The notes under the pieces: model-generated
Told to the model about the DNA's origin: nothing
The model's input: only the letters and a program-made list of their open reading frames with translations
Databases searched by the model: none
NCBI GenBank assembly: GCA_045126475.1
Contig: JBGVOL010000003.1
Location: 1-40,058 of the forward strand
Direction: 5' to 3'
Source: SVEL01 sp045126475
Lineage (GTDB): Bacteria; Bacillota; Clostridia; Lachnospirales; Lachnospiraceae
DNA: 40,058 nucleotides
Translations under genes and position numbers: made by a program
Part shown: piece after piece, positions 9,123-15,790 of the stretch
Layout: the number at the start of each line of letters is the position of its first letter
How positions within the stretch are numbered: position 1 is the stretch's first letter

Positions 9123-10085
9123 ATGAATCCATTAATTTCAGTTATAATACCTGTATATAATACTGAGCCGTATATAAAAAACGCAATAGGAAGTGTCCTT
9201 AAGCAGACATATGACAATATAGAGATAATCTGTGTTGATGATGGTTCAACAGATAACTCACCCCGGATTTTAGACGAATTTGCCGCAAATTATGACAATA
9301 TCAAGGTTATTCACACTGAGAACGGAGGAATAAGTCATGCCAGAAATACGGCACTTGACTGCTGTAAGGGTGAATATATTGCTTTTCTTGATTCTGATGA
9401 CATGTATCATGAACAGATGCTTAAGATATTATATGATGCTGTTATTGAGGGTGATTGTGATATTGCGACATGTAATGTCGTAAATTATAGTGATAATGAT
9501 GTTGACCGATTAAGGTATGAGTTGCCGGAACATTATGATGTTTCTGTTCACAGAGGGGAAGAGCTTATGGAATACTTTTATTCCCTCGATAAGGAAAAGG
9601 TTCAAAAGGCTGTATTGGTCTGTGTGAAATTATATAAGCGGAAAATATGGGACGATATACGATATCCTGTGGGCCGGATATACGAAGATAATGCTGTTTT
9701 GCATATGATTGCACAAAAAACAGATAAATTTGCCGATGTTCCTCTGGGGATATATTACAGATATCTTAGGGAAGATAGTATTATGGGGCAAAGTAAGAAA
9801 TTTTCCATTAAGAATTTTGATATACTGTATAATCCGAAGGAACGATGCGATTATTACGAAAAGGGGAATAATCCTACATTTACCAGGCTGGCATATAAAG
9901 AGTATCTGCATACTTTAAGATGTATCTATACAGAAACCAAAGAGAGCTCCCTTAATGTAAAAGATATATGTCCGAAAATAAAAGAGGAATATAGGACATA
10001 TTTTGGAAAGGTTAAAAAGTTAAAAGTTTATTCAAAGTATGATGTGTTAAAGGAAACGGCAGCAGGACTGTTAAGGTTTAAGTAA
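9123..10085 (+). CDS. Family 2 glycosyltransferase
   Basis: 320 residues beginning with the textbook GT2 pattern: ISVIIPVYNTEPYI, then VDDGSTDNS and, near residue 85, FLDSDD with the metal-binding Asp residues. It is a cytoplasmic GT-A fold enzyme that transfers a sugar from a nucleotide donor, most likely to a growing lipid-linked repeat unit. AGGAGG at 9111-9116 precedes the start. It is the last gene of the polysaccharide operon, since a strong hairpin follows within 30 bases. The C-terminal 100 residues are variable, so sugar and linkage cannot be predicted. Confidence 0.93.
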   Translation: MNPLISVIIPVYNTEPYIKNAIGSVLKQTYDNIEIICVDDGSTDNSPRILDEFAANYDNIKVIHTENGGISHARNTALDCCKGEYIAFLDSDDMYHEQMLKILYDAVIEGDCDIATCNVVNYSDNDVDRLRYELPEHYDVSVHRGEELMEYFYSLDKEKVQKAVLVCVKLYKRKIWDDIRYPVGRIYEDNAVLHMIAQKTDKFADVPLGIYYRYLREDSIMGQSKKFSIKNFDILYNPKERCDYYEKGNNPTFTRLAYKEYLHTLRCIYTETKESSLNVKDICPKIKEEYRTYFGKVKKLKVYSKYDVLKETAAGLLRFK

Positions 10086-10109
10086 TTGTTTTATTATGAC
10101 AGACGAACG

Positions 10110-10137
10110 AAAAGACGAAGATAAATCTTCGTCTTTT
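10110..10137. terminator. Bidirectional intrinsic terminator
   Basis: A perfect 12-bp stem (AAAAGACGAAGA paired with TCTTCGTCTTTT) closes on a TAAA loop. The A-run and T-run at its ends let it work on both strands. It lies between the convergent GT2 and acyltransferase genes. Confidence 0.9.
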
Positions 10138-10159
10138 GTCTTCTAAATTCTAAAATATA

Positions 10160-11152
10160 CTAACTCCGGCTTATTCCCGCTTTCTCATATTTGTTTTCTT
10201 TTATTTTGTGAGATATTTGTTCAATTAAAAGAGAAAAGGTGATGGATAGCAACAATACTATGAAAGGTCTAAACCATGAATACACAACACCGTCAGTATT
10301 AATTTTCAACATTTTACTACAAATATCCTGACATAACCAACCAATGATAGGATGTAAAATATAAATGTTTAAAGAAAGTTTGCTGCCTATATATTCAAGA
10401 CACTTGCAAAGGCTGGTATCAGGGTGCTTTAATGCAATAATAAACAGACTTAAAGTAAGTGGAATATAGCCAACACATGAAAAGTTTAATGTCAGATCAA
10501 AGGTAGTAGGAATAATGGTAATCAGGCATCCGACAATTGCAACAAATATTAATTTGAGGGTGTTTACACTCTCGTATTTTTTTCTTTTATCAGTATGGAA
10601 AAAATAACCTGTGAGATACCAAGGCAAAGCACGAGTTACAAAGTTAATATTCCAAGTCCAGGCCAGTCCCAGTGTTTCGCAGAATGTCCATAAAATAATT
10701 TGTAATAGAAATAGGATAGGAATAAGCTTTAGTGCAAAAGTCTCTTTTTTCTTCTTTATAATTAGCAACCAGAGAAGGTAAGTTTCAATCATTGCAATAA
10801 GGTACCATAAAGGGACTGCAAAGTTAATTGTACAAAAGAATACATATTGTATTGGCGTTTTCCAAGTGAAGTTAGTGGCAAGCCATGTTGTGAGCTCATG
10901 GTTTATAATTGCGTAACCTATACCATAAGCAAAAAAACAGGCATATCCGTAAATAAAGATTTTTATTATTTTGCTAAGTCGTCGCTTTATTACTTCAGGA
11001 CCGTTTCCGAATGAATAATATCCGGCAATCATAAAGAAAAGAGGTACTGCAAAACCGGATAGAGTTGATATTATTTTACCAAAGTTTCCCGGAAAAGGCA
11101 TATGTATAAAAACTACGCCAACACAAGCAAATCCTTTTAATAAATTAAGCAT
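10160..11152 (-). CDS. Acyltransferase family 3 membrane protein
   Basis: 330 residues from ATG 11152, with about ten membrane segments. The N-terminal NLLKGFACVGVVFIHMPF segment holds the conserved His of the acyltransferase-3 family, and FAVPLFFMIAGYYSF and NIYILHPIIGW match later conserved parts. It would acylate a surface sugar or lipid at the membrane. The true start is probably further out: family members have around ten residues before this motif, the frame stays open to 11182, and AAGGA at 11186-11190 lies six bases before an in-frame ATA codon at 11179. No ATG, GTG or TTG fits. It is a single gene on the opposite strand from the polysaccharide operon. Confidence 0.85.
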   Translation of the reverse strand: MLNLLKGFACVGVVFIHMPFPGNFGKIISTLSGFAVPLFFMIAGYYSFGNGPEVIKRRLSKIIKIFIYGYACFFAYGIGYAIINHELTTWLATNFTWKTPIQYVFFCTINFAVPLWYLIAMIETYLLWLLIIKKKKETFALKLIPILFLLQIILWTFCETLGLAWTWNINFVTRALPWYLTGYFFHTDKRKKYESVNTLKLIFVAIVGCLITIIPTTFDLTLNFSCVGYIPLTLSLFIIALKHPDTSLCKCLEYIGSKLSLNIYILHPIIGWLCQDICSKMLKINTDGVVYSWFRPFIVLLLSITFSLLIEQISHKIKENKYEKAGISRS

Positions 11153-11387
11153 AATATTGATTTTTTTATTCTCTCTTATTTTTTATCCTTTCAGTTTTAA
11201 AATGTTAAAAACAATGATGTACAAATAAGAGATATGCTGCCTCAAATTACAGACATATTAAAGCTTCTCCTACTCTGTAATAAAATATTTACAGAATATA
11301 ATATACTACAAAATAATAACCTTAGCAATTTTTCTTATATTAATATTTCGAGGTATTTTGTTAATGACCATAAAGATAATATTCTGC

Positions 11388-11416
11388 TTTAAAAATATAT
11401 ATTTATCGTATATAAT
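11388..11416 (+). promoter_or_regulatory. Possible sigma-A promoter for the HprK-like kinase gene
   Basis: TATAAT at 11411-11416 with a weak TTTAAA 17 bases upstream. It would start transcription about 40 bases before the gene. The very AT-rich context makes this modest evidence. The rest of the 278-base gap holds no convincing gene. Confidence 0.4.
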
Positions 11417-11460
11417 CAATAAAAACTAATTTGGCAGATTTATGCTTGAGGAGAGAGGTA

Positions 11461-12357
11461 ATGTATTATTATAAAGTATATGATTTAAAGGTGAGGTCTG
11501 ATTTGAAATTCCCGCAACTTATTGTGTGTGAGGACGAAACGGAACACGATTTGGAAATAATGTCAGGAACGATGCCGGAGGATATTGCTGCTAAGGCAGA
11601 AGTAAAGAAGTATGAGTTTGGAACTGAGAGAAGCTATCTTACTAACAAAACCTGCTGTATGCTTGTGGAGAAAGGCAATAGGATTACATACACCCTTAAA
11701 CCGGGCGGGCTTGAAAAATATCTTCAGAGTTATCTCCTTGGATTCGGAATGGCTATGATTGCCATGCAAAGAGGCATGATTGCAATACATTGCAGCGCTT
11801 TGGCAGACGAGGACGGGGCAATACTGATTGCCGGTGAGAGTGGGGCAGGTAAGTCGACTCTTGCAACTGCGTTTATTGAGTCAGGCTATAGACTCATGGC
11901 AGATGATATGGTACTTGTTGAGACTGTGGACGGGAAAGCAATAGCAAAGCCGGCATTTCCGTTTCAGAAGCTTTGCAGGGATGTAGTTATGGAAAAAGGT
12001 TATGACATGAATGAACTTATCTACATTAACGAGGAGAAGGATAAGTTCCTTGTGCCGTTTAAGGGTGAATTTGTAAAGGAGCCTTTGCCTGTCAAGGCAT
12101 TTATTTATCTTGTTATTGTTGATGGTGAAAAAGTGTTGACAGAGGAAGTAAAGGGTATTGGTAAGCTGAGTTTGTGTGCGAATAATTTGTTTCTAAGAAA
12201 TTTACTTGGGCAGGAAAGGTTCGCCCCGAATATCGGACAGAAATGCCTTGAGGCAGCTGCAGCAATGCCCATGTACTGTATCGGCAGGCCGGACAAAAAA
12301 GACACTTCAAAAGAAGTGTCAGAAAAAGTATTTGAGATTTTGAGTACTTTAGTTTAA
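11461..12357 (+). CDS. HprK-like P-loop serine kinase (lasso-locus kinase type)
   Basis: 298 residues from ATG 11461, which has GAGGAG about 8 bases upstream; the TTG at 11431 is unlikely. It has a P-loop GESGAGKST (125-133) and an MADDM motif (Asp148-Asp149), the signature of the HPr kinase/phosphorylase C-terminal domain. It lacks HprK's N-terminal domain organisation and has a divergent beta-rich N-terminus with HCSALAD just before the P-loop. Homologs in Firmicutes lasso clusters phosphorylate the C-terminal Ser of the precursor. B2, PqqD, exporter and nucleotidyltransferase genes lie 4-8 kb upstream, but across a terminator and a reversed gene, so it is transcribed separately. Its stop overlaps that of the convergent histidine kinase by 4 bases. 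Confidence 0.85.
   Translation: MYYYKVYDLKVRSDLKFPQLIVCEDETEHDLEIMSGTMPEDIAAKAEVKKYEFGTERSYLTNKTCCMLVEKGNRITYTLKPGGLEKYLQSYLLGFGMAMIAMQRGMIAIHCSALADEDGAILIAGESGAGKSTLATAFIESGYRLMADDMVLVETVDGKAIAKPAFPFQKLCRDVVMEKGYDMNELIYINEEKDKFLVPFKGEFVKEPLPVKAFIYLVIVDGEKVLTEEVKGIGKLSLCANNLFLRNLLGQERFAPNIGQKCLEAAAAMPMYCIGRPDKKDTSKEVSEKVFEILSTLV
12295..12320 (-). terminator. Intrinsic terminator for the histidine kinase operon, inside the HprK-like coding sequence
   Basis: Read on the minus strand, an 8-bp perfect stem GACACTTC/GAAGTGTC with a TTTT loop is followed by TTTTTT. It lies about 35 bases past the histidine kinase stop, within plus-strand codons for the last 20 residues or so of the kinase. On the plus strand the hairpin is preceded by A's and has no T-run after it. 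Confidence 0.82.
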
Positions 12358-13148
12358 ACGACAGGCAGAGATATGGTAAAGGTGCTTCCGACACCTTCGG
12401 TGCTTTCACATGTTACTTCACCGTTCATTCGCTCGATTATGGCTTTGACGATGGAAAGACCAAGGCCGCTTCCTGTGGAAGAGTCAGGTGTTCGTGAGGA
12501 TGAGACGGTATATGTTCTGTTAAATATGTGGGGAATGGCTTCACCGGGTATACCGATTCCTGTGTCGATGACACTGATATTTAGGCAATCCGGACCGGAA
12601 AGTTCCCCCTTAAGAGTGATGCTCGCCCCGGCATCAGAGTATTTGGCTGCGTTTGTCATAAGATTATCCAATACGCGTATCATTTTTTGGATATCAATAT
12701 CAATCCGGCAGTTCAAATTATCCGGGACATCAAAAAATAATTTTTTTGTCTCGTAGCGGCTGTCAGCTTCAATATCAAAGAAATATTCCTCCAGAAAAGG
12801 GAATGCTTCAACTTTTTGTAAATTAAGCTTTTTTGAAGTGTCTTCCACACAGAAGAGATAATACATATCATTGATAAGATCTTCAAGGTTTTTTGTGCGG
12901 CGGTCAATGATATTAAGTGAAAATACATAGTCATCCATAGTCAGACCTTGCCCTGAACGGAGAAAGTCAACAGCGCTGCGGATAGCAGTGAGCGGAGCGC
13001 GAAGATCATGGGAAATGTTTGAAAGCATTTCAGCACGTTCTTTCTGCTCCTTTTTCAACTGTTCATTAGCTTCAAACAGCTTCAGGGACAATTCTTCAAT
13101 TGTTTCATTTTCTATTTGCGGAGCTTTGAATTTGTTCTTTGATTTCAT
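12354..13148 (-). CDS. Soluble sensor histidine kinase
   Basis: 264 residues without membrane segments or an obvious sensor domain. A coiled-coil N-terminus (about 15-40) leads into the HisKA box EMLSNISHDLRAPLTAIRS with phospho-acceptor His47, followed by a HATPase_c domain with NLMTNAAKYSD, DTGIGIPGEA and GSGLGLSIVKAII. It phosphorylates the response regulator encoded 26 bases upstream on the same strand; AGAGG lies 8 bases before the ATG. Lacking a sensor region, it probably receives its signal from a partner protein. The stop overlaps the HprK-like gene's stop, and the operon terminator lies inside that gene. Confidence 0.92.
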   Translation of the reverse strand: MKSKNKFKAPQIENETIEELSLKLFEANEQLKKEQKERAEMLSNISHDLRAPLTAIRSAVDFLRSGQGLTMDDYVFSLNIIDRRTKNLEDLINDMYYLFCVEDTSKKLNLQKVEAFPFLEEYFFDIEADSRYETKKLFFDVPDNLNCRIDIDIQKMIRVLDNLMTNAAKYSDAGASITLKGELSGPDCLNISVIDTGIGIPGEAIPHIFNRTYTVSSSRTPDSSTGSGLGLSIVKAIIERMNGEVTCESTEGVGSTFTISLPVV

Positions 13149-13174
13149 TTTTTATACCTCTGATTGTTCGCTGA

Positions 13175-13861
13175 TTATCTGACAATAAATTTATAACCTT
13201 TTGACCATACTGTTTCAATCATTTTTTCAAGCTCGGAGTCAATAGTCATCTTTTTTCGTAAGCGGCTTACATTTACCATTACTGAACGGCGGTCGGATTC
13301 CATGTACGTTTCAAAGAGAGCTACACCAAGTTCCTCGTATGTAACTTCTTTGTTCGGATGGGTAGCCAGATAAAGAAGTACCTCGTACTCACGGTTGGCA
13401 AGTCCAAGGTCAGAACCTCGAAAGTAAGCTTTGTGTTCAAGCTTGTTGATTGTAAGACTGCCAAAGGTTAATGTGTTGGTGGAAGCAGGTGATTTTGTGC
13501 CGTTAACCCTTCGTAAAATAACCTCAATACGTGCTTTTAGTTCGCGTATGCTGTACGGCTTGACAATGTAGTCATCAGCACCTTTCATTAAACCGGTAAT
13601 TTTGTCGTCTTCTCCACTTTTCCCAGTAAGAAAAATGATAGGAGCATTAGAAAAACTGCGTATGTTTTCACAGACTTCATATCCGTTCATGCCCGGCATC
13701 ATTACATCAAGCAATATGCAGTCGGGAGACTTTTCTTTTGCAATTTCAATACCTTTCTTTGGATTGTCGGTAATATAAACCGTATATCCCTCTCCGGTCA
13801 GATATTTTTTGTTGATTTGCAATACTTCCCTGTCATCATCAATAAGTAATAATACAGCCAT
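13175..13861 (-). CDS. OmpR/PhoB-family response regulator
   Basis: 228 residues. Receiver domain at the N-terminus with acidic pocket DDD (8-10), phospho-acceptor Asp52 in ILLDVMMPG, the Thr in IFLTGKS and Lys in VKPYS. A C-terminal winged-helix domain contains VMVNVSRLRKKM and TVWSKGYKF. It is a transcription factor activated by the adjacent histidine kinase. The GGGAGGTGG ribosome site is strong. Targets are unknown; the neighbouring glycosylphosphotransferase is transcribed divergently from the same 200-base gap, which has inverted repeats that might be binding sites. Confidence 0.94.
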   Translation of the reverse strand: MAVLLLIDDDREVLQINKKYLTGEGYTVYITDNPKKGIEIAKEKSPDCILLDVMMPGMNGYEVCENIRSFSNAPIIFLTGKSGEDDKITGLMKGADDYIVKPYSIRELKARIEVILRRVNGTKSPASTNTLTFGSLTINKLEHKAYFRGSDLGLANREYEVLLYLATHPNKEVTYEELGVALFETYMESDRRSVMVNVSRLRKKMTIDSELEKMIETVWSKGYKFIVR

Positions 13862-13890
13862 TTATCCACCTCCCGGTAAGTTATAGACTA

Positions 13891-13918
13891 ATTGTATCAT
13901 ATTTTTTTTTTATTTCAA
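13891..13918 (-). promoter_or_regulatory. Sigma-A-like promoter for the two-component operon
   Basis: On the minus strand TTGAAA (13918-13913) and TACAAT (13896-13891) are separated by 16 bases that include an A-tract. It lies about 30 bases from the response regulator start. Confidence 0.5.
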
Positions 13919-13940
13919 CGTTTCTAAATAAGGGCTGTAA

Positions 13941-13975
13941 ATAGTAATAATTTACTATAACATCAATTGATTACA
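13941..13975. repeat. Two short inverted repeats upstream of the glycosylphosphotransferase promoter
   Basis: ATAGTAA-TAAT-TTACTAT spans 13941-13958, and the palindrome ATCAATTGAT spans 13962-13971. They end just before the -35 box at 13980, a usual position for an activator or repressor site. No binding protein is identified; AT-rich sequence can give such repeats by chance. Confidence 0.4.
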
Positions 13976-13979
13976 ATCA

Positions 13980-14008
13980 TTGACAGAATCAAAGGCGGAA
14001 GATATAAT
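13980..14008 (+). promoter_or_regulatory. Perfect-consensus sigma-A promoter
   Basis: TTGACA at 13980-13985 and TATAAT at 14003-14008 with a 17-base spacer match the sigma-70/sigma-A consensus exactly. The start of transcription would be near 14015, giving a leader of about 50 bases for the glycosylphosphotransferase gene. Confidence 0.88.
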
Positions 14009-14063
14009 TAAATAAATTATGTACGACGGATGTTTATAAAAAGTGAAAAGGTAGGGATCCAAA

Positions 14064-15458
14064 ATGAACAAGACTAATGTGGGGGCTAACTCGGATACAA
14101 CCTACGTAATTATTGATGTGATAACAGTACTGTTGGGCTTTGGTGTTTCATGTTTTATTTTTCGTGGTGATTTTACATTTGAGTCCATGAGGGTATTTGT
14201 TATATTGGCATGTGTTCAATTGATAATTTATCTGTTGAATAACAAAAAAGAGTATATTTATAATGTGACTATGTTTTTTTACCTGGACAGGGTTTACAGA
14301 AAGATTACTAAGTCATATTTGATAGGAGCTGTGGCAACATTCTGTTTATTGTATTATGTTTCCGCAAAACAGCTTGAACCAAAGATATACCTGTTCTTTC
14401 TTGGTTTAACGTATATTCTGTTATGTTTTACCACGATGTTTTTGAGAGAACGTTTTGCCAACTTTTTTTATAAAAAGACTATACCGAGGACAGTGTTTGT
14501 CGGAAGTAAGGATACATTCAATAAGTTTAATTATTTTCTTAATAAGACCAGCATAAAAATTGAACCGGTTGGCTATATATGCATGAAGAGGGAGGACATT
14601 TCCGAAAAATATATAGGCTGTCTTGAAGACTTGGAGGCTCTTATTAGAGAATATAATGTTGACCAGGTTTATATTATGCAGAAGAGGGAAGACAGTCTTG
14701 ATTATATTCAGCATTACATTGATTTATGTATTGAGATGGGTGTGACATGCCGTGTGATTGTAAACTTCTACAAGCGACGCAGGGCAAACAGTTATGTAAG
14801 CTCAATTGGCACCTATCCTGTCATTACGTATCATACGATTTCGCTGAACAGTTATGAGAGGATACTTAAGAGGTGTGCGGATATTATCGGAGCATTGGCA
14901 GGTATTATTTTGAGTTCTCCGATAATGATTGTTACGGCTATTGCAATCAAAATCGACTCACCCGGTCCGATACTGTTTCGTCAGACGCGAGTAGGGCAGA
15001 ACGGAAGAATGTTCAAGATATATAAATTCAGAAGCATGTACAGGGATGCCGAGGCCCGCAAAGCACAGTTGATGGAAAAGAACGAAATTGCAGGCGGGGT
15101 AATGTTTAAGATGAAAGATGACCCTCGAATTACGAGAGTGGGAAAATTCATACGAAAAACAAGTATTGACGAGCTGCCGCAGTTTTTCAATGTTCTTATG
15201 GGAACTATGAGTCTGGTGGGCACAAGACCACCGACGGTGGATGAAGTTGAGAAGTACGAGCGTAAACAGTGGAGACGAATAAGCATCAAACCGGGAATTA
15301 CGGGAATGTGGCAGGTCAACGGAAGAAGTGAAGTCACAACCTTCGATGAAATCGTTCAGATGGATATCGAGTATATTGATACGTGGGATTTACTTTTGGA
15401 TTTTAAGATTATCTTAAAAACCGTAGCGGTTATTCTTAAGCATGAAGGTGCTTATTAA
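14064..15458 (+). CDS. Undecaprenyl-phosphate sugar phosphotransferase (WbaP/exopolysaccharide-initiating type)
   Basis: 464 residues. The N-terminal half has four or so membrane helices and a CoA-binding-like domain with FVGSKDTF; the C-terminal bacterial sugar transferase domain has a membrane helix (IIGALAGIILSSPIMI), then KIDSPGPILFRQTRVGQNG, YKFRSM, KTSIDELPQFFNVLMGTMSLVG and PGITGMWQVNGRS. This is the enzyme that transfers a sugar-1-phosphate to undecaprenyl phosphate, the first step of a repeat unit, at the inner face of the membrane. It can serve the pathway of the upstream operon, though it has its own consensus promoter. No terminator is seen before the c-di-GMP riboswitch 30 bases downstream. 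Confidence 0.94.
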   Translation: MNKTNVGANSDTTYVIIDVITVLLGFGVSCFIFRGDFTFESMRVFVILACVQLIIYLLNNKKEYIYNVTMFFYLDRVYRKITKSYLIGAVATFCLLYYVSAKQLEPKIYLFFLGLTYILLCFTTMFLRERFANFFYKKTIPRTVFVGSKDTFNKFNYFLNKTSIKIEPVGYICMKREDISEKYIGCLEDLEALIREYNVDQVYIMQKREDSLDYIQHYIDLCIEMGVTCRVIVNFYKRRRANSYVSSIGTYPVITYHTISLNSYERILKRCADIIGALAGIILSSPIMIVTAIAIKIDSPGPILFRQTRVGQNGRMFKIYKFRSMYRDAEARKAQLMEKNEIAGGVMFKMKDDPRITRVGKFIRKTSIDELPQFFNVLMGTMSLVGTRPPTVDEVEKYERKQWRRISIKPGITGMWQVNGRSEVTTFDEIVQMDIEYIDTWDLLLDFKIILKTVAVILKHEGAY

Positions 15459-15485
15459 AAATATTAACAGTTTCATAAGGAAAAT

Positions 15486-15587
15486 ATAATTATACGAAAA
15501 GGCAAACCTTTTGAAAGAAAGGGACGCAAAGCTAAGGGCCTAATATATCCGTAAGGATATGATGGCAGCCGGTTACCGAAATAATTC
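15486..15587 (+). promoter_or_regulatory. Cyclic di-GMP-I (GEMM-I) riboswitch
   Basis: The class's hallmarks are all present: GGCAAACC at 15501, a hairpin CCTTTT-GAAA-GAAAGG with its GNRA loop (15507-15522), GGGACGCAAAGC, a CCTAA...ATGG tetraloop receptor enclosing a second hairpin ATATCC-GTAA-GGATAT, and the GGTTACCG end. A short AT-rich outer helix (AATTAT near 15487 with ATAATT near 15582) can close it. An intrinsic terminator follows 15 bases later, so c-di-GMP probably controls read-through into the secreted GH5 gene. Whether binding turns it on or off cannot be decided by eye. No good promoter is seen directly upstream. Confidence 0.94.
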
Positions 15588-15601
15588 ATTCTGGTGCATT
15601 G

Positions 15602-15635
15602 CCTCACAGTATAATGTTACTGTGAGGTTTTTGTT
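15602..15635 (+). terminator. Intrinsic terminator, riboswitch expression platform
   Basis: A 10-bp perfect stem CCTCACAGTA/TACTGTGAGG with a six-base loop is followed by TTTTTGTT. Its distance of about 15 bases from the aptamer fits a transcription-attenuation platform. Confidence 0.88.
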
Positions 15636-15655
15636 ATGGCGACGAGGAAAATGGA

Positions 15656-15728
15656 CACTGTGCTTGCACAAGTGGACATTTGACGACCGCTAATCAGAGC
15701 GAGATTCGCAAAGCGTATCTCGTCTCTG
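15656..15728 (+). other. Structured leader beyond the riboswitch terminator
   Basis: Two hairpins: one around TGTG-CTTG-CACA with flanking CAC/GTG (15656-15674), and one of 11 bp with a single bulged T, CAGAGCGAGAT against ATCTCG-T-CTCTG (15695-15728). Neither is followed by a T-run. The last 60 bases to the gene hold the AGGAGG ribosome site at 15777-15782 and a GTATG/CATAC inverted repeat. Function unknown; mRNA stability or a second control layer are possible. Confidence 0.55.
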
Positions 15729-15790
15729 TGTTTCAAAGCAAGAAATCGGTATGAATATATTCGGAATCCATACTACAGGAGGAAAAATAT

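Noticed and set aside
11234..11392. 52-codon open frame in the gap before the HprK-like kinase, considered as a precursor peptide
   Set aside because: Only a weak purine run precedes it, the composition is that of AT-rich non-coding DNA (Asn, Ile, Leu), and the end has no plausible Gly/Ala/Ser/Cys core start with Asp or Glu at position 7-9 and no Thr before it.
12373..12756. 127-codon plus-strand frame opposite the histidine kinase
   Set aside because: It mirrors the HATPase domain codons, has no ribosome site and no family resemblance.
15464..15490. TTAACA-15-TATAAT as a promoter for the riboswitch transcript
   Set aside because: The spacer is short and the start point would fall inside or after the outer helix of the aptamer; read-through from the upstream gene is as likely.
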